NCBI GenBank assembly: GCA_021828195.1
Contig: JAKASQ010000002.1
Coordinates: forward strand, 27,920 to 91,919
Direction of reading: 5' to 3'
Source: Thermoplasmata archaeon
GTDB taxonomy: Archaea; Thermoplasmatota; Thermoplasmata; Lutacidiplasmatales; UBA184
DNA: 64,000 bases
A model generated the notes under the pieces. It did no database searches, was not told the origin of the DNA, and saw nothing but the letters and a program-made list of their open reading frames with translations. Below, in pieces: positions 53,298-63,800 of the stretch. Within the stretch, counting starts at the first letter, position 1. Each line of letters starts with the position of its first letter. A program made the translations under genes and the position numbers.

Positions 53298-53479
53298 CCC
53301 GACTTCGTCGTCGCATCGGGAGGCGCATCGACCTCGAGGACGAGCGAGCCCTGGTAGCCGCAGTTCTTGCAGAGATAGACCTGCCCTGTGATCATCCCGG
53401 CGACCAAGTAGATCTCCGGGGAGCGGCACTGCGGGCAGAGGAGGAAGGACTCACGCTTCTTGTGTCTCAGGCGCGTCAT
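53294..53479 (-). CDS. Zinc-ribbon protein overlapping gyrA
   Basis: A 61-aa protein with CPQCRSPEI and CKNCGYQG pairs forming a zinc ribbon like those of archaeal transcription and translation adaptors. Its ATG (53479) lies 29 nt inside the 3' end of gyrA, so it is coupled to it. The stop lies at the very end of the convergent folP gene. Function unknown. Confidence 0.78.
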   Translation of the reverse strand: MTRLRHKKRESFLLCPQCRSPEIYLVAGMITGQVYLCKNCGYQGSLVLEVDAPPDATTKSG

Positions 53480-55997
53480 CGTCCCCTCCATCGGCGGGAG
53501 GCGGGGAGCTGCCCGCCGCCGCATCCTCGGTGACCGTCGTCAGCGCGACCGCGTCGCGGACGGTATCCCCTTCGTCGAGCCGGATCACCCGGACGCCCAT
53601 CGTATTGCGGTCCTGCGAGCGGATTCCCTTGACCGCGGCGCGGATCGTGATGCCGTTCTGGGTCGTGACCAGGATCTCGGAGTCGTTGGTGGTAGGAAGG
53701 ACGGCGACCACCGAGCCGTTGCGGCCCCCCGTGCGGATCGTGCGTACGCCCTTCGCGCCGCGGCTCGTGCGGCGATAGTCCTTCGTCTCGCTGCGCTTGC
53801 CGTACCCTTCGCTTGTGAGGGAAAGCAGGTAGGGATACTCGGCACTCACGGGGGACATGGCGACGACGTGGTCCCCTTTCTCACCGGAGAGGCGGACCCC
53901 GATCACGCCGTAGGTGGCCCGCCCCATCGGCCGCACGTCCGAGAGCGGGAAGCGAACGAGCTGGCCGGCGTGCGTGGCGAGGATGATCTCGACCTCGGGC
54001 TCGGGGATGTGGGCGACGTCGACGAGCTCGTCTCCCTCCTCGAGCAAGATCGCCTGGATCCCGTTCGTGCGGATGTTCTGGAACTCGCCGAGCATGGTCC
54101 GCTTGACGAGACCGCGGCGCGTGGCGAAGAAGAGATCACCTTCGCTTTCGATGTCCCGGACGGGCAGGAGCGTCTGCACCCGCTCGCCGTCCTTCAGCCG
54201 CTCGAGCAGGTTGATCAGCGCCTTGCCCTTGGAATGTCGGCTTCCCTCCGGGAGCTCGTAGGCCTTGAGGCGGTAGACCCGCCCGAGGTTCGTGAAGAAC
54301 AGCACGTGGTCGTGGGTCCGGGTGACGAACGTCCGGATCACGATGTCCTCCTCCTTCGTCTCCATCTGGACGAGGCCGCGCCCGCCGCGCCGCTGGCGAC
54401 GGTACTGGTCGAGCGGCAGGCGCTTGATGTAGCCGTCCCGGGTGACGAGGACGACGACCTCCGTGTCGGGGATGAGGTCCTCGAGCGTGCGCTCGGTGAA
54501 CTCCGGAACGATCTCGGTGCGCCGCTTGTCGCCGAACCGGTGCTTGAGGTCGGCGAGCTCCGCCCCGATGAGCGCGTCCCGCTCGGCGGGCGAGGCGAGG
54601 ATCGCTCGCAGACGCTTGATCAGTGCCTCCTTCTCCTCCTTCTCTTTCTGGACGGCCTCGCGTTCCAGGCCCGTGAGGCGTACCAGTCGCATGTCGAGGA
54701 TCGCCTTCGCCTGCTCGCTCGAGAGCAGGAACTTGCCCATGAGGCTCGTCTCCGCGGCGGCTGCGTCCTTCGACCGCCGGATGATCTTGATCACTTCCTC
54801 GATGTGATCGATCGCGACCAGGAACCCGTCGAGGAGGTGTAGCCGCTCCTCGGCCTTGCGCAGCTCGAACTGGGTCCGGCGGGTGACGATCGTGCGGCGG
54901 TGGTCGAGATGGAGCTCGAGCAACTGTTTGAGCGACAGCACCTCCGGGCGTCCGCCGACGATGCACAGGTTGATCACACCGAAGCTCGTCTCGAGCGGAG
55001 TGTGCTCGAAGATCCGGTTGAGCACGATCTCCGCTTGCGCATCCCGCCGTAGCTCGAGCACCACGCTCGTTCCGTTCCGATCGGATTCGTCCCGCAGATC
55101 GGTGACCCCGTCGATCCGCTTGCTCTTGACGAGATCGGCGATGAGCTCGAGCAGGTTGGTCTTGTTGACCTCGTACGGGATCTCCGTCACGACGATCTCG
55201 TTGCGGCCGTCCCGCTCGCGGGGCAGCGCCGTCCCGCGAAGGTGCAGGGTGCCCCGACCGGTTTCGTACGCCTCTCGGATCCCCTCGGTCGATAGGGCCC
55301 CGCCGGTCGGGAAGTCCGGCCCCGGGAGGACCTTCATGAGATCGTCGAGCGATGCTTCCGGGCGCTTCAGGAGCAGATGCAGCGCGTCGACGACCTCGCC
55401 CAAGTTGTGGGGCGGCATGTTCGTCGCCATGCCGACCGCGATCCCCGCCGATCCGTTGACGAGCAGATTCGGGAGCTTGGAGGGCACGACGCGAGGCTCG
55501 CGCAACGTCCCGTCGAAATTATCCGACCAATCGACCGTCTCGCTCTCGATGTCCTGGAGCATCTCCTCGGCGAGGGGGCTCAGGCGGGCCTCGGTGTACC
55601 GCATCGCGGCGGGGGAATCGCCATCGATCGAGCCGAAGTTCCCCTGACCGTCGATGAGCGGGTAGCGCAGGCTGAACGTCTGGGCCATGCGCACGAGCGC
55701 GTCGTACACCGCCAAGTCCCCGTGGGGATGGTACTTTCCGAGGACGTCTCCGACCGTGCGCGCGGACTTGCGGTAGGGACGGTCGTGGGTGGCACCGGAC
55801 TCCCACATCGACCAGAGGATCCGCCGGTGCACTGGCTTGAGCCCATCTCGACCTTCGGGCAGCGCGCGCCCGACGATCACGCTCATGGCATAATCGATGT
55901 AGGAGCGATGCATCTCCCGCTCGAGCGGCTGAAGGTGGATCCGGTCTCCGTCGGAGTCGGGCGGAGCCACCGGTTCGACCGGGGCGGGATCGGTCAT
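53451..55997 (-). CDS. gyrA: DNA gyrase subunit A (bacterial type)
   Basis: An 848-aa DNA-cleaving subunit that with GyrB introduces negative supercoils. [22 protein letters not shown] and [17 protein letters not shown] are the family start, the catalytic Tyr is in [10 protein letters not shown], and the C-terminal pinwheel has the GyrA box QRRGGRG that wraps DNA. ATG at 55997 overlaps the stop of the DHH gene. gyrB is not in the window. Gyrase in Thermoplasmata is regarded as acquired from bacteria. Confidence 0.96.
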   Translation of the reverse strand: MTDPAPVEPVAPPDSDGDRIHLQPLEREMHRSYIDYAMSVIVGRALPEGRDGLKPVHRRILWSMWESGATHDRPYRKSARTVGDVLGKYHPHGDLAVYDALVRMAQTFSLRYPLIDGQGNFGSIDGDSPAAMRYTEARLSPLAEEMLQDIESETVDWSDNFDGTLREPRVVPSKLPNLLVNGSAGIAVGMATNMPPHNLGEVVDALHLLLKRPEASLDDLMKVLPGPDFPTGGALSTEGIREAYETGRGTLHLRGTALPRERDGRNEIVVTEIPYEVNKTNLLELIADLVKSKRIDGVTDLRDESDRNGTSVVLELRRDAQAEIVLNRIFEHTPLETSFGVINLCIVGGRPEVLSLKQLLELHLDHRRTIVTRRTQFELRKAEERLHLLDGFLVAIDHIEEVIKIIRRSKDAAAAETSLMGKFLLSSEQAKAILDMRLVRLTGLEREAVQKEKEEKEALIKRLRAILASPAERDALIGAELADLKHRFGDKRRTEIVPEFTERTLEDLIPDTEVVVLVTRDGYIKRLPLDQYRRQRRGGRGLVQMETKEEDIVIRTFVTRTHDHVLFFTNLGRVYRLKAYELPEGSRHSKGKALINLLERLKDGERVQTLLPVRDIESEGDLFFATRRGLVKRTMLGEFQNIRTNGIQAILLEEGDELVDVAHIPEPEVEIILATHAGQLVRFPLSDVRPMGRATYGVIGVRLSGEKGDHVVAMSPVSAEYPYLLSLTSEGYGKRSETKDYRRTSRGAKGVRTIRTGGRNGSVVAVLPTTNDSEILVTTQNGITIRAAVKGIRSQDRNTMGVRVIRLDEGDTVRDAVALTTVTEDAAAGSSPPPADGGDDDAPETQEA

Positions 55998-57391
55998 GCG
56001 CGGGCTCCTCCCGCGTGCGCGTGGAACTGACCGGCGATCTCGCGGTCGGCGACGCTGAGGAACTGGTCGCGCGTGCCGGGAGGAATCGTGGCTCCGCTCG
56101 CGACCTTGTGCCCTCCGCCTTCGCCCCCGACCGTCTGGGCCGCGATGCGGCAGACCGCCGAAAGATCGAGGCCGCGAGCGACCAAGCGAAGAGTTCCGCG
56201 GGCCGAAACCTTGACCGGGCCGGCGCCCTCCGAGAAAACGACCACCGGTCGATCCGGATCGAGCAAGTAGTTCATGGCCAATCCCGCCTGAGTTCCTGCG
56301 AGGGTCGTGTCCGGGCTCGCGAACCACTGCAAGGCGCTCATCGAATTAAGGCCCCCCTCCTCGAGCCGCCGCAAGCCGGCGAGGATACCATCCCGCCAGG
56401 TCCCTTCCGCCTCCCGCGCCCGTTGAAGCGCCCCCGCGTCCCCGAGGGCTAGGGCCACCCCGACCCCGGGGGTTCCGACGCGTCCCGTGGCGTTCTGCAG
56501 GTTCGCGAGCTCCTCCGCGTCCATGCCGAGCGCCGGGACGAACCAGCGCGGTTGGTCGAGAACTGCCACGAACTCCGGGAGCACCCGGTGGGCGACGAGC
56601 CATGCGCGCAGGTCCTCTGTCAGTCGGGCGAGCTCGGCCGGTCCGAGCGAGGAAAGGGAGCGATCGGGTTCGATCCCGAGTCCGCGCACGTGTTGTGCGA
56701 CGGCCTCCGGCTGGCCCGAGAGTCCCGCGAAGTACGGATCGATGCTCCGTGCGAGCGCCTCCCCGATCGTGCGGCCGAACAGAGCGAGACCCGGGCGCTG
56801 GGCGATCAGCGAGCGCTTGGAGGCCTCTTCGGTCAGACGAGCGTTCAGCCCTCGGAACCCTCCCACGTGCTGCCGATCGGCGATCGCTCCCGAGAGACCC
56901 CAGGGTGCGTTGTCCCAGTTCACGGGATCGAGGAACACGGTGAACAGCCACGTCAGGGTGCTCGCGCACATCTCCTCCATTCCGTCGACGCCCCAGTCGA
57001 GAGGATCGACGAAGGCGACGTGCTCGGGCAGCGCGGGGGGGTGGGGCACCCCGGGATAGCGGTGGTGGTCCAGCACGACCACGGGGTGTGGGTTCCGGGC
57101 GAAGAGGTCGAGCCAACTCGCCCCCGTATCGACGACCAGAACCGGCCCCGCGGTCGTTCGGAGGAGCTCGACCATGCGCTCTCGCTCCACTCCGAGGAGA
57201 GGGGTCGCCTGAGCGGGGCAGCCGAGTCGGGCGAGCGCCCGCAGCGCGCTCGAGGCGCTGGCGATCCCGTCCCCATCGTAATGGTAGATGACCCGCCAGC
57301 GGCCCGGGTGCGCGAGGAAGAGCTCTCGTGCGCGAGTGAACTCGGCTGCGTAGCGCGGATCGGAAACGAAGCCGTCGGGCCCGGAGGCCAT
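55994..57391 (-). CDS. DHH/RecJ-like phosphoesterase
   Basis: A 465-aa DHH-family protein. Metal motifs are [19 protein letters not shown] and [11 protein letters not shown], and the DHHA1 domain ends [16 protein letters not shown]. It is of the archaeal RecJ-like type, either the replisome-linked 5' exonuclease or the Cdc45-like homologue; intact motifs suggest activity. ATG at 57391 shares its base with the rps15 stop, the conserved archaeal rps15-recJ-like order. Confidence 0.88.
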   Translation of the reverse strand: MASGPDGFVSDPRYAAEFTRARELFLAHPGRWRVIYHYDGDGIASASSALRALARLGCPAQATPLLGVERERMVELLRTTAGPVLVVDTGASWLDLFARNPHPVVVLDHHRYPGVPHPPALPEHVAFVDPLDWGVDGMEEMCASTLTWLFTVFLDPVNWDNAPWGLSGAIADRQHVGGFRGLNARLTEEASKRSLIAQRPGLALFGRTIGEALARSIDPYFAGLSGQPEAVAQHVRGLGIEPDRSLSSLGPAELARLTEDLRAWLVAHRVLPEFVAVLDQPRWFVPALGMDAEELANLQNATGRVGTPGVGVALALGDAGALQRAREAEGTWRDGILAGLRRLEEGGLNSMSALQWFASPDTTLAGTQAGLAMNYLLDPDRPVVVFSEGAGPVKVSARGTLRLVARGLDLSAVCRIAAQTVGGEGGGHKVASGATIPPGTRDQFLSVADREIAGQFHAHAGGARA

Positions 57392-57846
57392 CACTCCACC
57401 TGGAGCGCAGCCCCTGCGGCCGAGTACCGCCAGGAGTCGGGGAGCACCTTGTGCTGCCGATAGTATCGAGCGAGGCGTCGGATCCTCGACTCGACCAGCG
57501 ACAAGCCCCGCTTGTTCGAGTTGTCCTTGGGATGAGCGAGAAGGTGACGCTGGAGGTGGACGACCCGTTTCAGGAGCGCCTGGAGATCCTCGGGAAGTTC
57601 CTGGGCGATCCCGTTCGCCTTGAGCACGCGGCCGAGGCGTTCGTTGGTCAGCAGGCGGACGGAGGGAATCCCGTAGCTATCCCGGAGCGTCTGCCCGACC
57701 TGGGCACCCGACATCCCGCCCTTGGCGAGCTTGACGGCGGCCTCGACCACCTCCTCCTTGGAGGAGGTCACCCACTCCGGCTTGGTCGCCGGGAACGGCC
57801 GGTGGGATCCGGCGCGACCCTTTCGGCCGGAGTGGATTCGGGACAT
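57391..57846 (-). CDS. rps15: 30S ribosomal protein S15 (uS15)
   Basis: The 151-aa archaeal/eukaryotic form, longer than bacterial S15 at the N-terminus. MSRIHSGRKGRAGSHRP opens it; GMSGAQVGQTLRDSYGIPSV and HLLAHPKDNSNKRGLSLVESRIRRLARYY contain the RNA-binding helices. It leads the reverse operon rps15, DHH, gyrA, zinc ribbon. A TATA box lies about 28 nt upstream of the ATG. Confidence 0.96.
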   Translation of the reverse strand: MSRIHSGRKGRAGSHRPFPATKPEWVTSSKEEVVEAAVKLAKGGMSGAQVGQTLRDSYGIPSVRLLTNERLGRVLKANGIAQELPEDLQALLKRVVHLQRHLLAHPKDNSNKRGLSLVESRIRRLARYYRQHKVLPDSWRYSAAGAALQVE

Positions 57847-57870
57847 GGCCGGGCGCCGAGATACGTACCC

Positions 57871-57877
57871 TACTTAA
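57871..57877 (-). promoter_or_regulatory. TATA box for the rps15-recJ-like-gyrA operon
   Basis: The reverse strand reads TTAAGTA about 28 nt before the rps15 ATG, so the transcript is probably leaderless or nearly so. Confidence 0.55.
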
Positions 57878-57982
57878 CCATGCTCCGCCCGAGGGGGACC
57901 CGTCTCCTGCCCCCCTCGTGGGTCGCCCCAACCCGGGAGGGAGGAGGGTCCGCTCGGGCGGTTCCTTTACAATCTGTGGAGC

Positions 57983-59149
57983 GTGGCGGGAGCGAGGACG
58001 TTGACCGACAAGGAGGAGTTCGTCGTCACCCCGTACGAGGTGAAGGGGCGGATCGATTACGCGAAGCTTCGCGAACAGTTCGGCACCCAGGAGCTGAGCG
58101 CGTCCATTCTCGATCGGCTCCAGCAGCTGGCCGGCGGGGAGCTCCCTCCGTTGCTGACACGCGGGGTCTACTACTCCCATCGCGACCTCAATCTCGTCCT
58201 CGACCAGTACGCCCGTGGCCACCCCTTCTTCCTGTACTCGGGCCGCGGCCCATCGGGGCCGCTCCACATCTCCCACCTGGTCCCGTTCGAGCTGTGCCGG
58301 TGGCTCCAAGAGAAGCTTGGGGTGGAGATGTACATCCAGATCACCGACGACGAGAAGTTTTGGGCGAGGGCCCAGCTCACGCGCGAGGAGTCCGTCCGTT
58401 GGGGCTACGAGAACCTGCTCGATATCCTCGCGGTCGGCTTCGATCCGAAGCGAACCCACGTCTTCTTTGATTCCCGGTCGATCGCGGCGCTCTACCCGCT
58501 CGCGATCCGCGTCGCGCGCAAGATCCCCTACTCTACCGTCAAGGCGGTCTTCGGGTTCCCCCCGAGCACGAACATCGGTCTCGTGTTCTACACCGCGCTC
58601 CAAACCGTGCCGTGCTTCTACCCCTCGTGGGAGAGCGGCCGAGCCACCCCTTGCCTGATCCCATGCGGGATCGACCAAGACCCGCACTTCCGCGTCACGC
58701 GCGACATCGCGGAGGGGCTCGGCTACCCCAAGCCCGCGCTCATCCACAGCCAGATGATCCCGGGCCTGCTGGGCGAGGGCGTGATGTCCACCACGGGCAA
58801 CGAGAAGGACAACGCGCTCTTCCTCAACGATCCTCCGAAGGTCGTCGAGCGCAAGGTCCGTCGGGCGTTCACGGGAGGCCGGGCGAGCGTCGAGGAGCAG
58901 CGTCGCCTCGGGGCGAACCCCGAGATCTGCTCGGTCTGGGCGCTGTGGAAGACCCGCTTCGCCCCGGATCCGAAGGAGTTCGAACAGATCACGGCCGACT
59001 GCCGGTCCGGCGCGTTACTCTGCGGGGATTGCAAGTCGAACCTCCTCGAAAAGGTCCACGCGTTCTATCGCGCGCACGCCGAGGCCCGGGAGAAGGTCCG
59101 GGACTGGGCCGAATCGACGATCATCACCCGAGCTCCGAAGCCGGATTGA
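57983..59149 (+). CDS. trpS: Tryptophanyl-tRNA synthetase (archaeal/eukaryotic type)
   Basis: A 388-aa class I synthetase that charges tRNA-Trp. The HIGH-type motif is SGRGPSGPLHISH, followed by ITDDEKFWAR, PYSTVKAVFGF and PCGIDQDPHFRVTRDIA, all typical of archaeal TrpRS. The KMSKS region is unusual, VMSTTGNEKDNALFLND, with no Lys before the Met. The C-terminus has CGDCK and a long helix. GTG at 57983 is used. Confidence 0.92.
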   Translation: MAGARTLTDKEEFVVTPYEVKGRIDYAKLREQFGTQELSASILDRLQQLAGGELPPLLTRGVYYSHRDLNLVLDQYARGHPFFLYSGRGPSGPLHISHLVPFELCRWLQEKLGVEMYIQITDDEKFWARAQLTREESVRWGYENLLDILAVGFDPKRTHVFFDSRSIAALYPLAIRVARKIPYSTVKAVFGFPPSTNIGLVFYTALQTVPCFYPSWESGRATPCLIPCGIDQDPHFRVTRDIAEGLGYPKPALIHSQMIPGLLGEGVMSTTGNEKDNALFLNDPPKVVERKVRRAFTGGRASVEEQRRLGANPEICSVWALWKTRFAPDPKEFEQITADCRSGALLCGDCKSNLLEKVHAFYRAHAEAREKVRDWAESTIITRAPKPD

Positions 59150-59221
59150 CCGTCCCGCGCCACCGCGGGAGCGGGCCCAAAGTCGGTGGTGCGTGCGAGT
59201 GCCTGGCTCGGCTTCGAGAGC

Positions 59222-59230
59222 TTTAAATAC
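59222..59230 (+). promoter_or_regulatory. TATA box for the ssDNA-binding protein gene
   Basis: TTTAAATAC is a strong archaeal TATA box. With a start about 26 nt downstream (near 59252) the gene has a leader of about 135 nt, in contrast to the leaderless pattern of many neighbours. Confidence 0.6.
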
Positions 59231-59385
59231 TACACCCGGAGTAGCTACGTTCGAAGGAATCGAAGAGCCGCGCCCGGAGCGAGCGTCTAGCCCGTCCTAT
59301 TCTTGGAACGAGTTGTTCGCGCGAGCCGAGAGGGGTTTGAAAATTCCGAGAGAAACCAACCCAAAGGAAAGAGGCGACAAGAGAG

Positions 59386-59904
59386 ATGACAGACAAACCC
59401 CTGACGAAAGTGCGTGACCTGACGCCGAGCTCGAAGCAAGTGAACGTCCTCGCGAAAGTCCTCAACGTAGGCGAAGCGAAGGAAGTCATGGGCAAGTACG
59501 GCGACCCCCGCAAGGTAGCGGAAGCGGTCGTCGGTGACGAGACCGCAACGATCATTCTGTCGTTGTGGAACGAGCAGATCGGAGCGATTGCCAAGGACGA
59601 GGTCGTCCTGATCGACAACGGATACGTGTCCCTCGTGCGCGGCCACATGCGTCTGAACGTGGGTCGGTACGGGAACCTGAACAAGTCCACCGAGTCGATC
59701 GCGGAGATCAACAACAGCCTCGACATGAGCCAGCAAGAGTTCGAGAGCGAGCGCCGCTCCTACGGAGGGGGCGGTGGCGGCGGCTACCGGGACCGAGGCG
59801 GAGGCGGCGGTGGCGGTTCGTCGCGCTACGGTGGCGGTAGTGGTGGCGGCGGAGGCGGAGGCGGCGGTGGCCGCGAGCGCTCCGATAGCTACAAGCGCTA
59901 CTAG
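59386..59904 (+). CDS. OB-fold single-stranded DNA-binding protein with glycine-rich tail
   Basis: A 172-aa protein. Residues 5-105 form an OB fold as in archaeal SSB/RPA (KVRDLTPSSKQVNVLAKVLNVGEAKEV, then ATIILSLWNEQIGAIAKDEVVLIDNGYVSLVRG). The last 50 residues are a Gly/Arg/Ser-rich spacer (runs of glycine with RDR, SSRY, RERSDSYKRY), like the flexible tails of bacterial and crenarchaeal SSB. The ribosome-binding site is GAGAG-like and weak. A hairpin terminator follows. Confidence 0.85.
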   Translation: MTDKPLTKVRDLTPSSKQVNVLAKVLNVGEAKEVMGKYGDPRKVAEAVVGDETATIILSLWNEQIGAIAKDEVVLIDNGYVSLVRGHMRLNVGRYGNLNKSTESIAEINNSLDMSQQEFESERRSYGGGGGGGYRDRGGGGGGGSSRYGGGSGGGGGGGGGGRERSDSYKRY

Positions 59905-59940
59905 GCCCACTTCGGGCGCTGGATTCGAACCCTTTCATCT

Positions 59941-59973
59941 CCCCGCCCGCGAGGGCGGGGATTTCCCTGTTTT
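59941..59973 (+). terminator. Rho-independent-like terminator after the ssDNA-binding protein gene
   Basis: CCCCGCCC (59941-59948) and GGGCGGGG (59953-59960) are perfect 8-nt arms around GCGA, followed by ATTTCCCTGTTTT. Placed 36 nt after the stop, this is a likely terminator. Confidence 0.6.
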
Positions 59974-59987
59974 CTACCGGTCGAGCA

Positions 59988-59995
59988 TTAAATAC
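59988..59995 (+). promoter_or_regulatory. TATA box for the thioredoxin-like/RAM protein gene
   Basis: TTAAATAC lies about 29 nt upstream of the ATG at 60021, consistent with a nearly leaderless transcript. Confidence 0.6.
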
Positions 59996-60020
59996 GGGCC
60001 TCGGTCATGGCGAAGGGCCT

Positions 60021-60719
60021 ATGGCAGACCCGAAGAGCCGCGAAGTCGCTCTCTACGTGCAATCCCGCCGAGCCATCACGTCGTTCTACCGCCCCCCCAT
60101 CTCCACCGCGGAGGGCGCCCCCGGGGTCAGCGTCAACGTCGGTACCGCGAGCGTAACGGGAGGGGAGACGCGGGGCGCGACGCTCGAGGGAGGGATCGCC
60201 GACCAGCCCATCCACTTCCTGTCGGATGACCAGGCGCGGTGCGTCGCCTTGACCGAGGACCTCGCCGCTCGTCGCGGCTACCAGGTCACCGTCACGGACA
60301 TCGGGAAGGCCGGCCGCATCGAGCGGCTCGTCGCCGAACATCTGCGCGGCGTGCAGACCTTTCCGGTGCTCATCGCGCCGAGCGGCCGACGCCTCGAAGG
60401 GGTCGACGCGTTCACGGAGGAACGCCTGTGCGAGATCATGCCGACCGACATGAAGAGCATCCGCGCGTTCACCTACCTCAAGGTCAAGGGCGGCGACTTC
60501 GACCGGATCCGCGACCAGCTCGTCTCCTTCCCTGAGATCAAGGAACTCCACTTCCTGACGGGTGATTGGGACATCTTCGTCGTGCTCGAGTTCGCTGCGT
60601 CCGACGCGCGCAAGCGCCACGTGCTCGATTTCGTCACGGCGAAGATCCGGGGCTTGCCCGAAATCATCGACACCTCGACGATCGTGCCGGAGTATTCGCT
60701 TACGAAGTTCCCGCAGTAG
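60021..60719 (+). CDS. Thioredoxin-like domain fused to an Lrp-type ligand-binding (RAM) domain
   Basis: A 232-aa protein of uncommon architecture. Residues about 65-145 (VALTEDLAARRGYQVTVTDIGKAGRIERLVAEHL, then FPVLIAPSGRRLEGVDAFTEERL) look like a thioredoxin/glutaredoxin fold, without a CxxC. Residues about 148-232 (IRAFTYLKVKGGDFDRIRDQL, GDWDIFVVLEF, STIVPEYSL) are an AsnC/Lrp RAM domain, which oligomerises and binds small ligands. No helix-turn-helix is present, so it is not a classical Lrp regulator. Function unknown. Confidence 0.75.
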   Translation: MADPKSREVALYVQSRRAITSFYRPPISTAEGAPGVSVNVGTASVTGGETRGATLEGGIADQPIHFLSDDQARCVALTEDLAARRGYQVTVTDIGKAGRIERLVAEHLRGVQTFPVLIAPSGRRLEGVDAFTEERLCEIMPTDMKSIRAFTYLKVKGGDFDRIRDQLVSFPEIKELHFLTGDWDIFVVLEFAASDARKRHVLDFVTAKIRGLPEIIDTSTIVPEYSLTKFPQ

Positions 60720-60808
60720 CGCGCGCCCGGCCCGCCGAACGAGCCGCGGGTGTCCAGCGAGTCGCCTCCGCCGGACCGAACCCCCGGCCCGCTCGAAGAC
60801 TGAGTTTC

Positions 60809-63800
60809 TCAGCGGCGACGGGTCCTGCGACGCCGTCGCCGGCGCGGATTGATTCCCACCTCTCGACGCGGGGGGGCGTGGCCGTCGGGAGTCCCCGGCT
60901 CTGGGGTGCCGTACTGGGCCTCGATCGTGATGGGGTGCTCACGCAGCCAGGCGATTCCCTCCACGTAGGCGGTGAATGCCTCGAGGCTCGTGAACAGCGG
61001 GACTCCCATTTCGACCGCGCGCCGGCGCAGGACGTAGTCGTCCTCGATCATCCGTTCGAGCTTCTCCTGGGTGAGGGAGCTCGGAACGTTGAGCAGGAGA
61101 TCGATCTGCCCGTTCCCCAGCGCTTCGAGCACGTTCGGACGGCGATCCGGTTCGCTGACCTTGTGGAGGACCCTGACGCCGCGCACGCCGTGCCCGGACA
61201 GGAACGCGGCGGTGTCCTCGGTGGCAGCGACGTAGAGGTCGAGTTCGGCCAGGCGCATCGCGATCGGTAGGAGCGCCTCTTTCAGCTGGGTCCCACCCAC
61301 GCTGACGAACGCCGTACCCTTCCGCGGCGCGAGACGGACTCCCGTGGCGACAAGCGCCTTGACGAGCGCGTCGCTGAAGGTTGGACCGAAGCACGCGACC
61401 TCTCCCGTCGACTGCATCTCCACCCCGAGCACGGGATCCGAGCCCGTGAGCTGGAGGAAGGAGAACTGAGGGACCTTGACGCCCCAGCGGCCGGGGGGCA
61501 GCGGCGCGAGCCCTTCCCGGGTGATCGGGCGTCCGAGCATCGCCCGGGCCGCCTCCCGCAGGAGCGGAATGCCCGTCGCCTTCGTCAGGAACGGGAGCGA
61601 GCGGCTCGCGCGCAGGTTCAGTTCGATGATCTGGTAGGCCCCATCTTTGACGAGGAACTGGACGTTGAACGGTCCTTGGATCTTCAGGTGGCGTGCGAGC
61701 CGCTCGGCCGCATCGATCAGTGCGCCTTGTACCCGCTCGGAGGTGTGGCGCGGAGGCAGGCAGAAGATCGCATCCCCCGAGTGGACGCCGGCGCGCTCGA
61801 CGTGCTCCAGGATCCCGCCCACCAACACCCGGGTCCCGTCGGAGATGGCGTCCAGCTCGACCTCGTCGGCTCCCTCGACAAACTTCGTGATGACGACCGG
61901 GTGCTCCGGTGAGACCCGCGCGGCCTCCGTCAGGAAGCGGGCGAGGGCGTGACGCCCCGTGATCACGCGCATCGCCTGGCCGCTCAGGACATAGGAGGGT
62001 CGCACCAGGACCGGGTATCCGACATCCTCCGCGAAGGAAGCGGCCTGGTCGATCGTCGTGAACGCACGCCAGGCCGGCTGGGGGATCTTCAGGCGCTCGA
62101 GGAGCTGGGCGAACCGGGCCCGATCCTCCGCGGTATCGATCGACTCCGGGCTCGTGCCGAGGATGGGGACGCCAGCCGCCTGGAGCAGCGGGGTCAGGTT
62201 CTGGGCGAGCTGGCTCCCCACGCACGTGACAACCCCCGCGAATCCTTCGAAATCGACGAGATCTCGGACCCGTTCGAACGTGATCTCCTCGAAGTAGAGT
62301 CGGTCGGAGCGATCATAGTCGGTGGAGACCGTCTCTGGATTGGAGTTCAGCACCGCAACGCCCGGGACTCCCTCCGCCTTCAACCCCTCCACCAAGTTCA
62401 TGGTCGACCAGTCGAACTCAACGCTCGACCCGATCCGGTACGGGCCGGCGCCGAGAACGAGGATCGAGCCCCGGGGCATCGGGGCGACGTCGTCGGCGTC
62501 GGCCCGATACGTGAGGTAGAGATAGTTCGTACGGCTCGGCCATTCGCCGGCGAGGGTGTCGATCATGCGGATCCGCGGGCGGATCCCGAGTTCGATCCGG
62601 GCGCGGCGCACTTTCTCTTCGTCCATCCGCACCGCGCGCGCGATCGCGCGATCGGACAATCCCATCTCCTTGGCCCGGCGCAGGAGCTCCGGGCGCAGGC
62701 CCGGTGCCGAGGGCCCCCTCAGGGAGCGGTGGGTACGCTCGATCTCCCCGAGCTGGTCGATGAACCACCGATCGATGAACGAGACCTCGGAGAGCTTGTC
62801 CGGCGGGATCCCGGCTTGGAGGCCCTCGAGGACCCACGTGAGCACCTCGGGCGTCGGCGCCGCGAGGTCCTGGAGGATCGCCGAGGGATCCCGCGACTCG
62901 GCCGGGGGAAGAAGTTCGGCGCGCGGGTCGCACATCCGTACGGCCTTGGACAGGGCCTCGGGGAACGAGGCGCCGACGCCCATCACCTCCCCGACGGACT
63001 TCATCGCGGGCCCGAGGCGCCGATCGGCGCGCTCGAACTTGTCGAGGTCCCAGCGCGGCAGTTTCACGACGACGTAGTCGAGCGCGGGCTCGAAGCATGC
63101 GGTCGTGACGCTCGTCACCCGGTTCTTGAGCTCGGGGAGCGTGTAGCCGAGCGTGAGCTTCGCCGCGACGAAGGCGAGCGGGTAGCCGGTGGCCTTGGAG
63201 GCGAGCGCGCTCGAGCGAGACAGCCGGGCGTTGATCTCGATCGCGTAGTACTCTCGACTCGCAGGGTCGAGGCAGAACTGGATGTTACACTCCCCGACGA
63301 TCCCGCAGACCTCAACCGCCCGCAGTGCGGCTTGGCGCAGCATCTGGTACTCCGCATCCGAGAGCGTCTGGCTGGGAGCCACGACCACGTTGTCGCCGGT
63401 GTGGACGCGCATCGAGAGCATGTTCTCCATGTTGCAGACGGTGAGCGCGTTGCCCTTGCGGTCCCGCACGACCTCGTACTCGAGCTGCTTGAACGCACCG
63501 ACCCAGCGCTCGAGGAGCGCCTGGCCGACGGGGCTCGCCCGGAGCCCCTTGCCCACCACCTCCCGCAGCTCCTCTCGGTCCCGCGCAATCCCGCCGCCCT
63601 TTCCCCCCAGCGTGAACGCGACCCGGACCATGATCGGGTAGCCAATCTGATCGGCCGCGTTCATCGCCTCCTCCACCGAGTACACCGCGCGGCTCGGAAG
63701 CGTGGGTACGCGCGCCTTCGTCATGGCGCGCACGAACTTGGCCCGGTCTTCGGTCGCGCGGATACCGGCGAGCGGAGTTCCGAGCACGCGCGTGTGGGTG

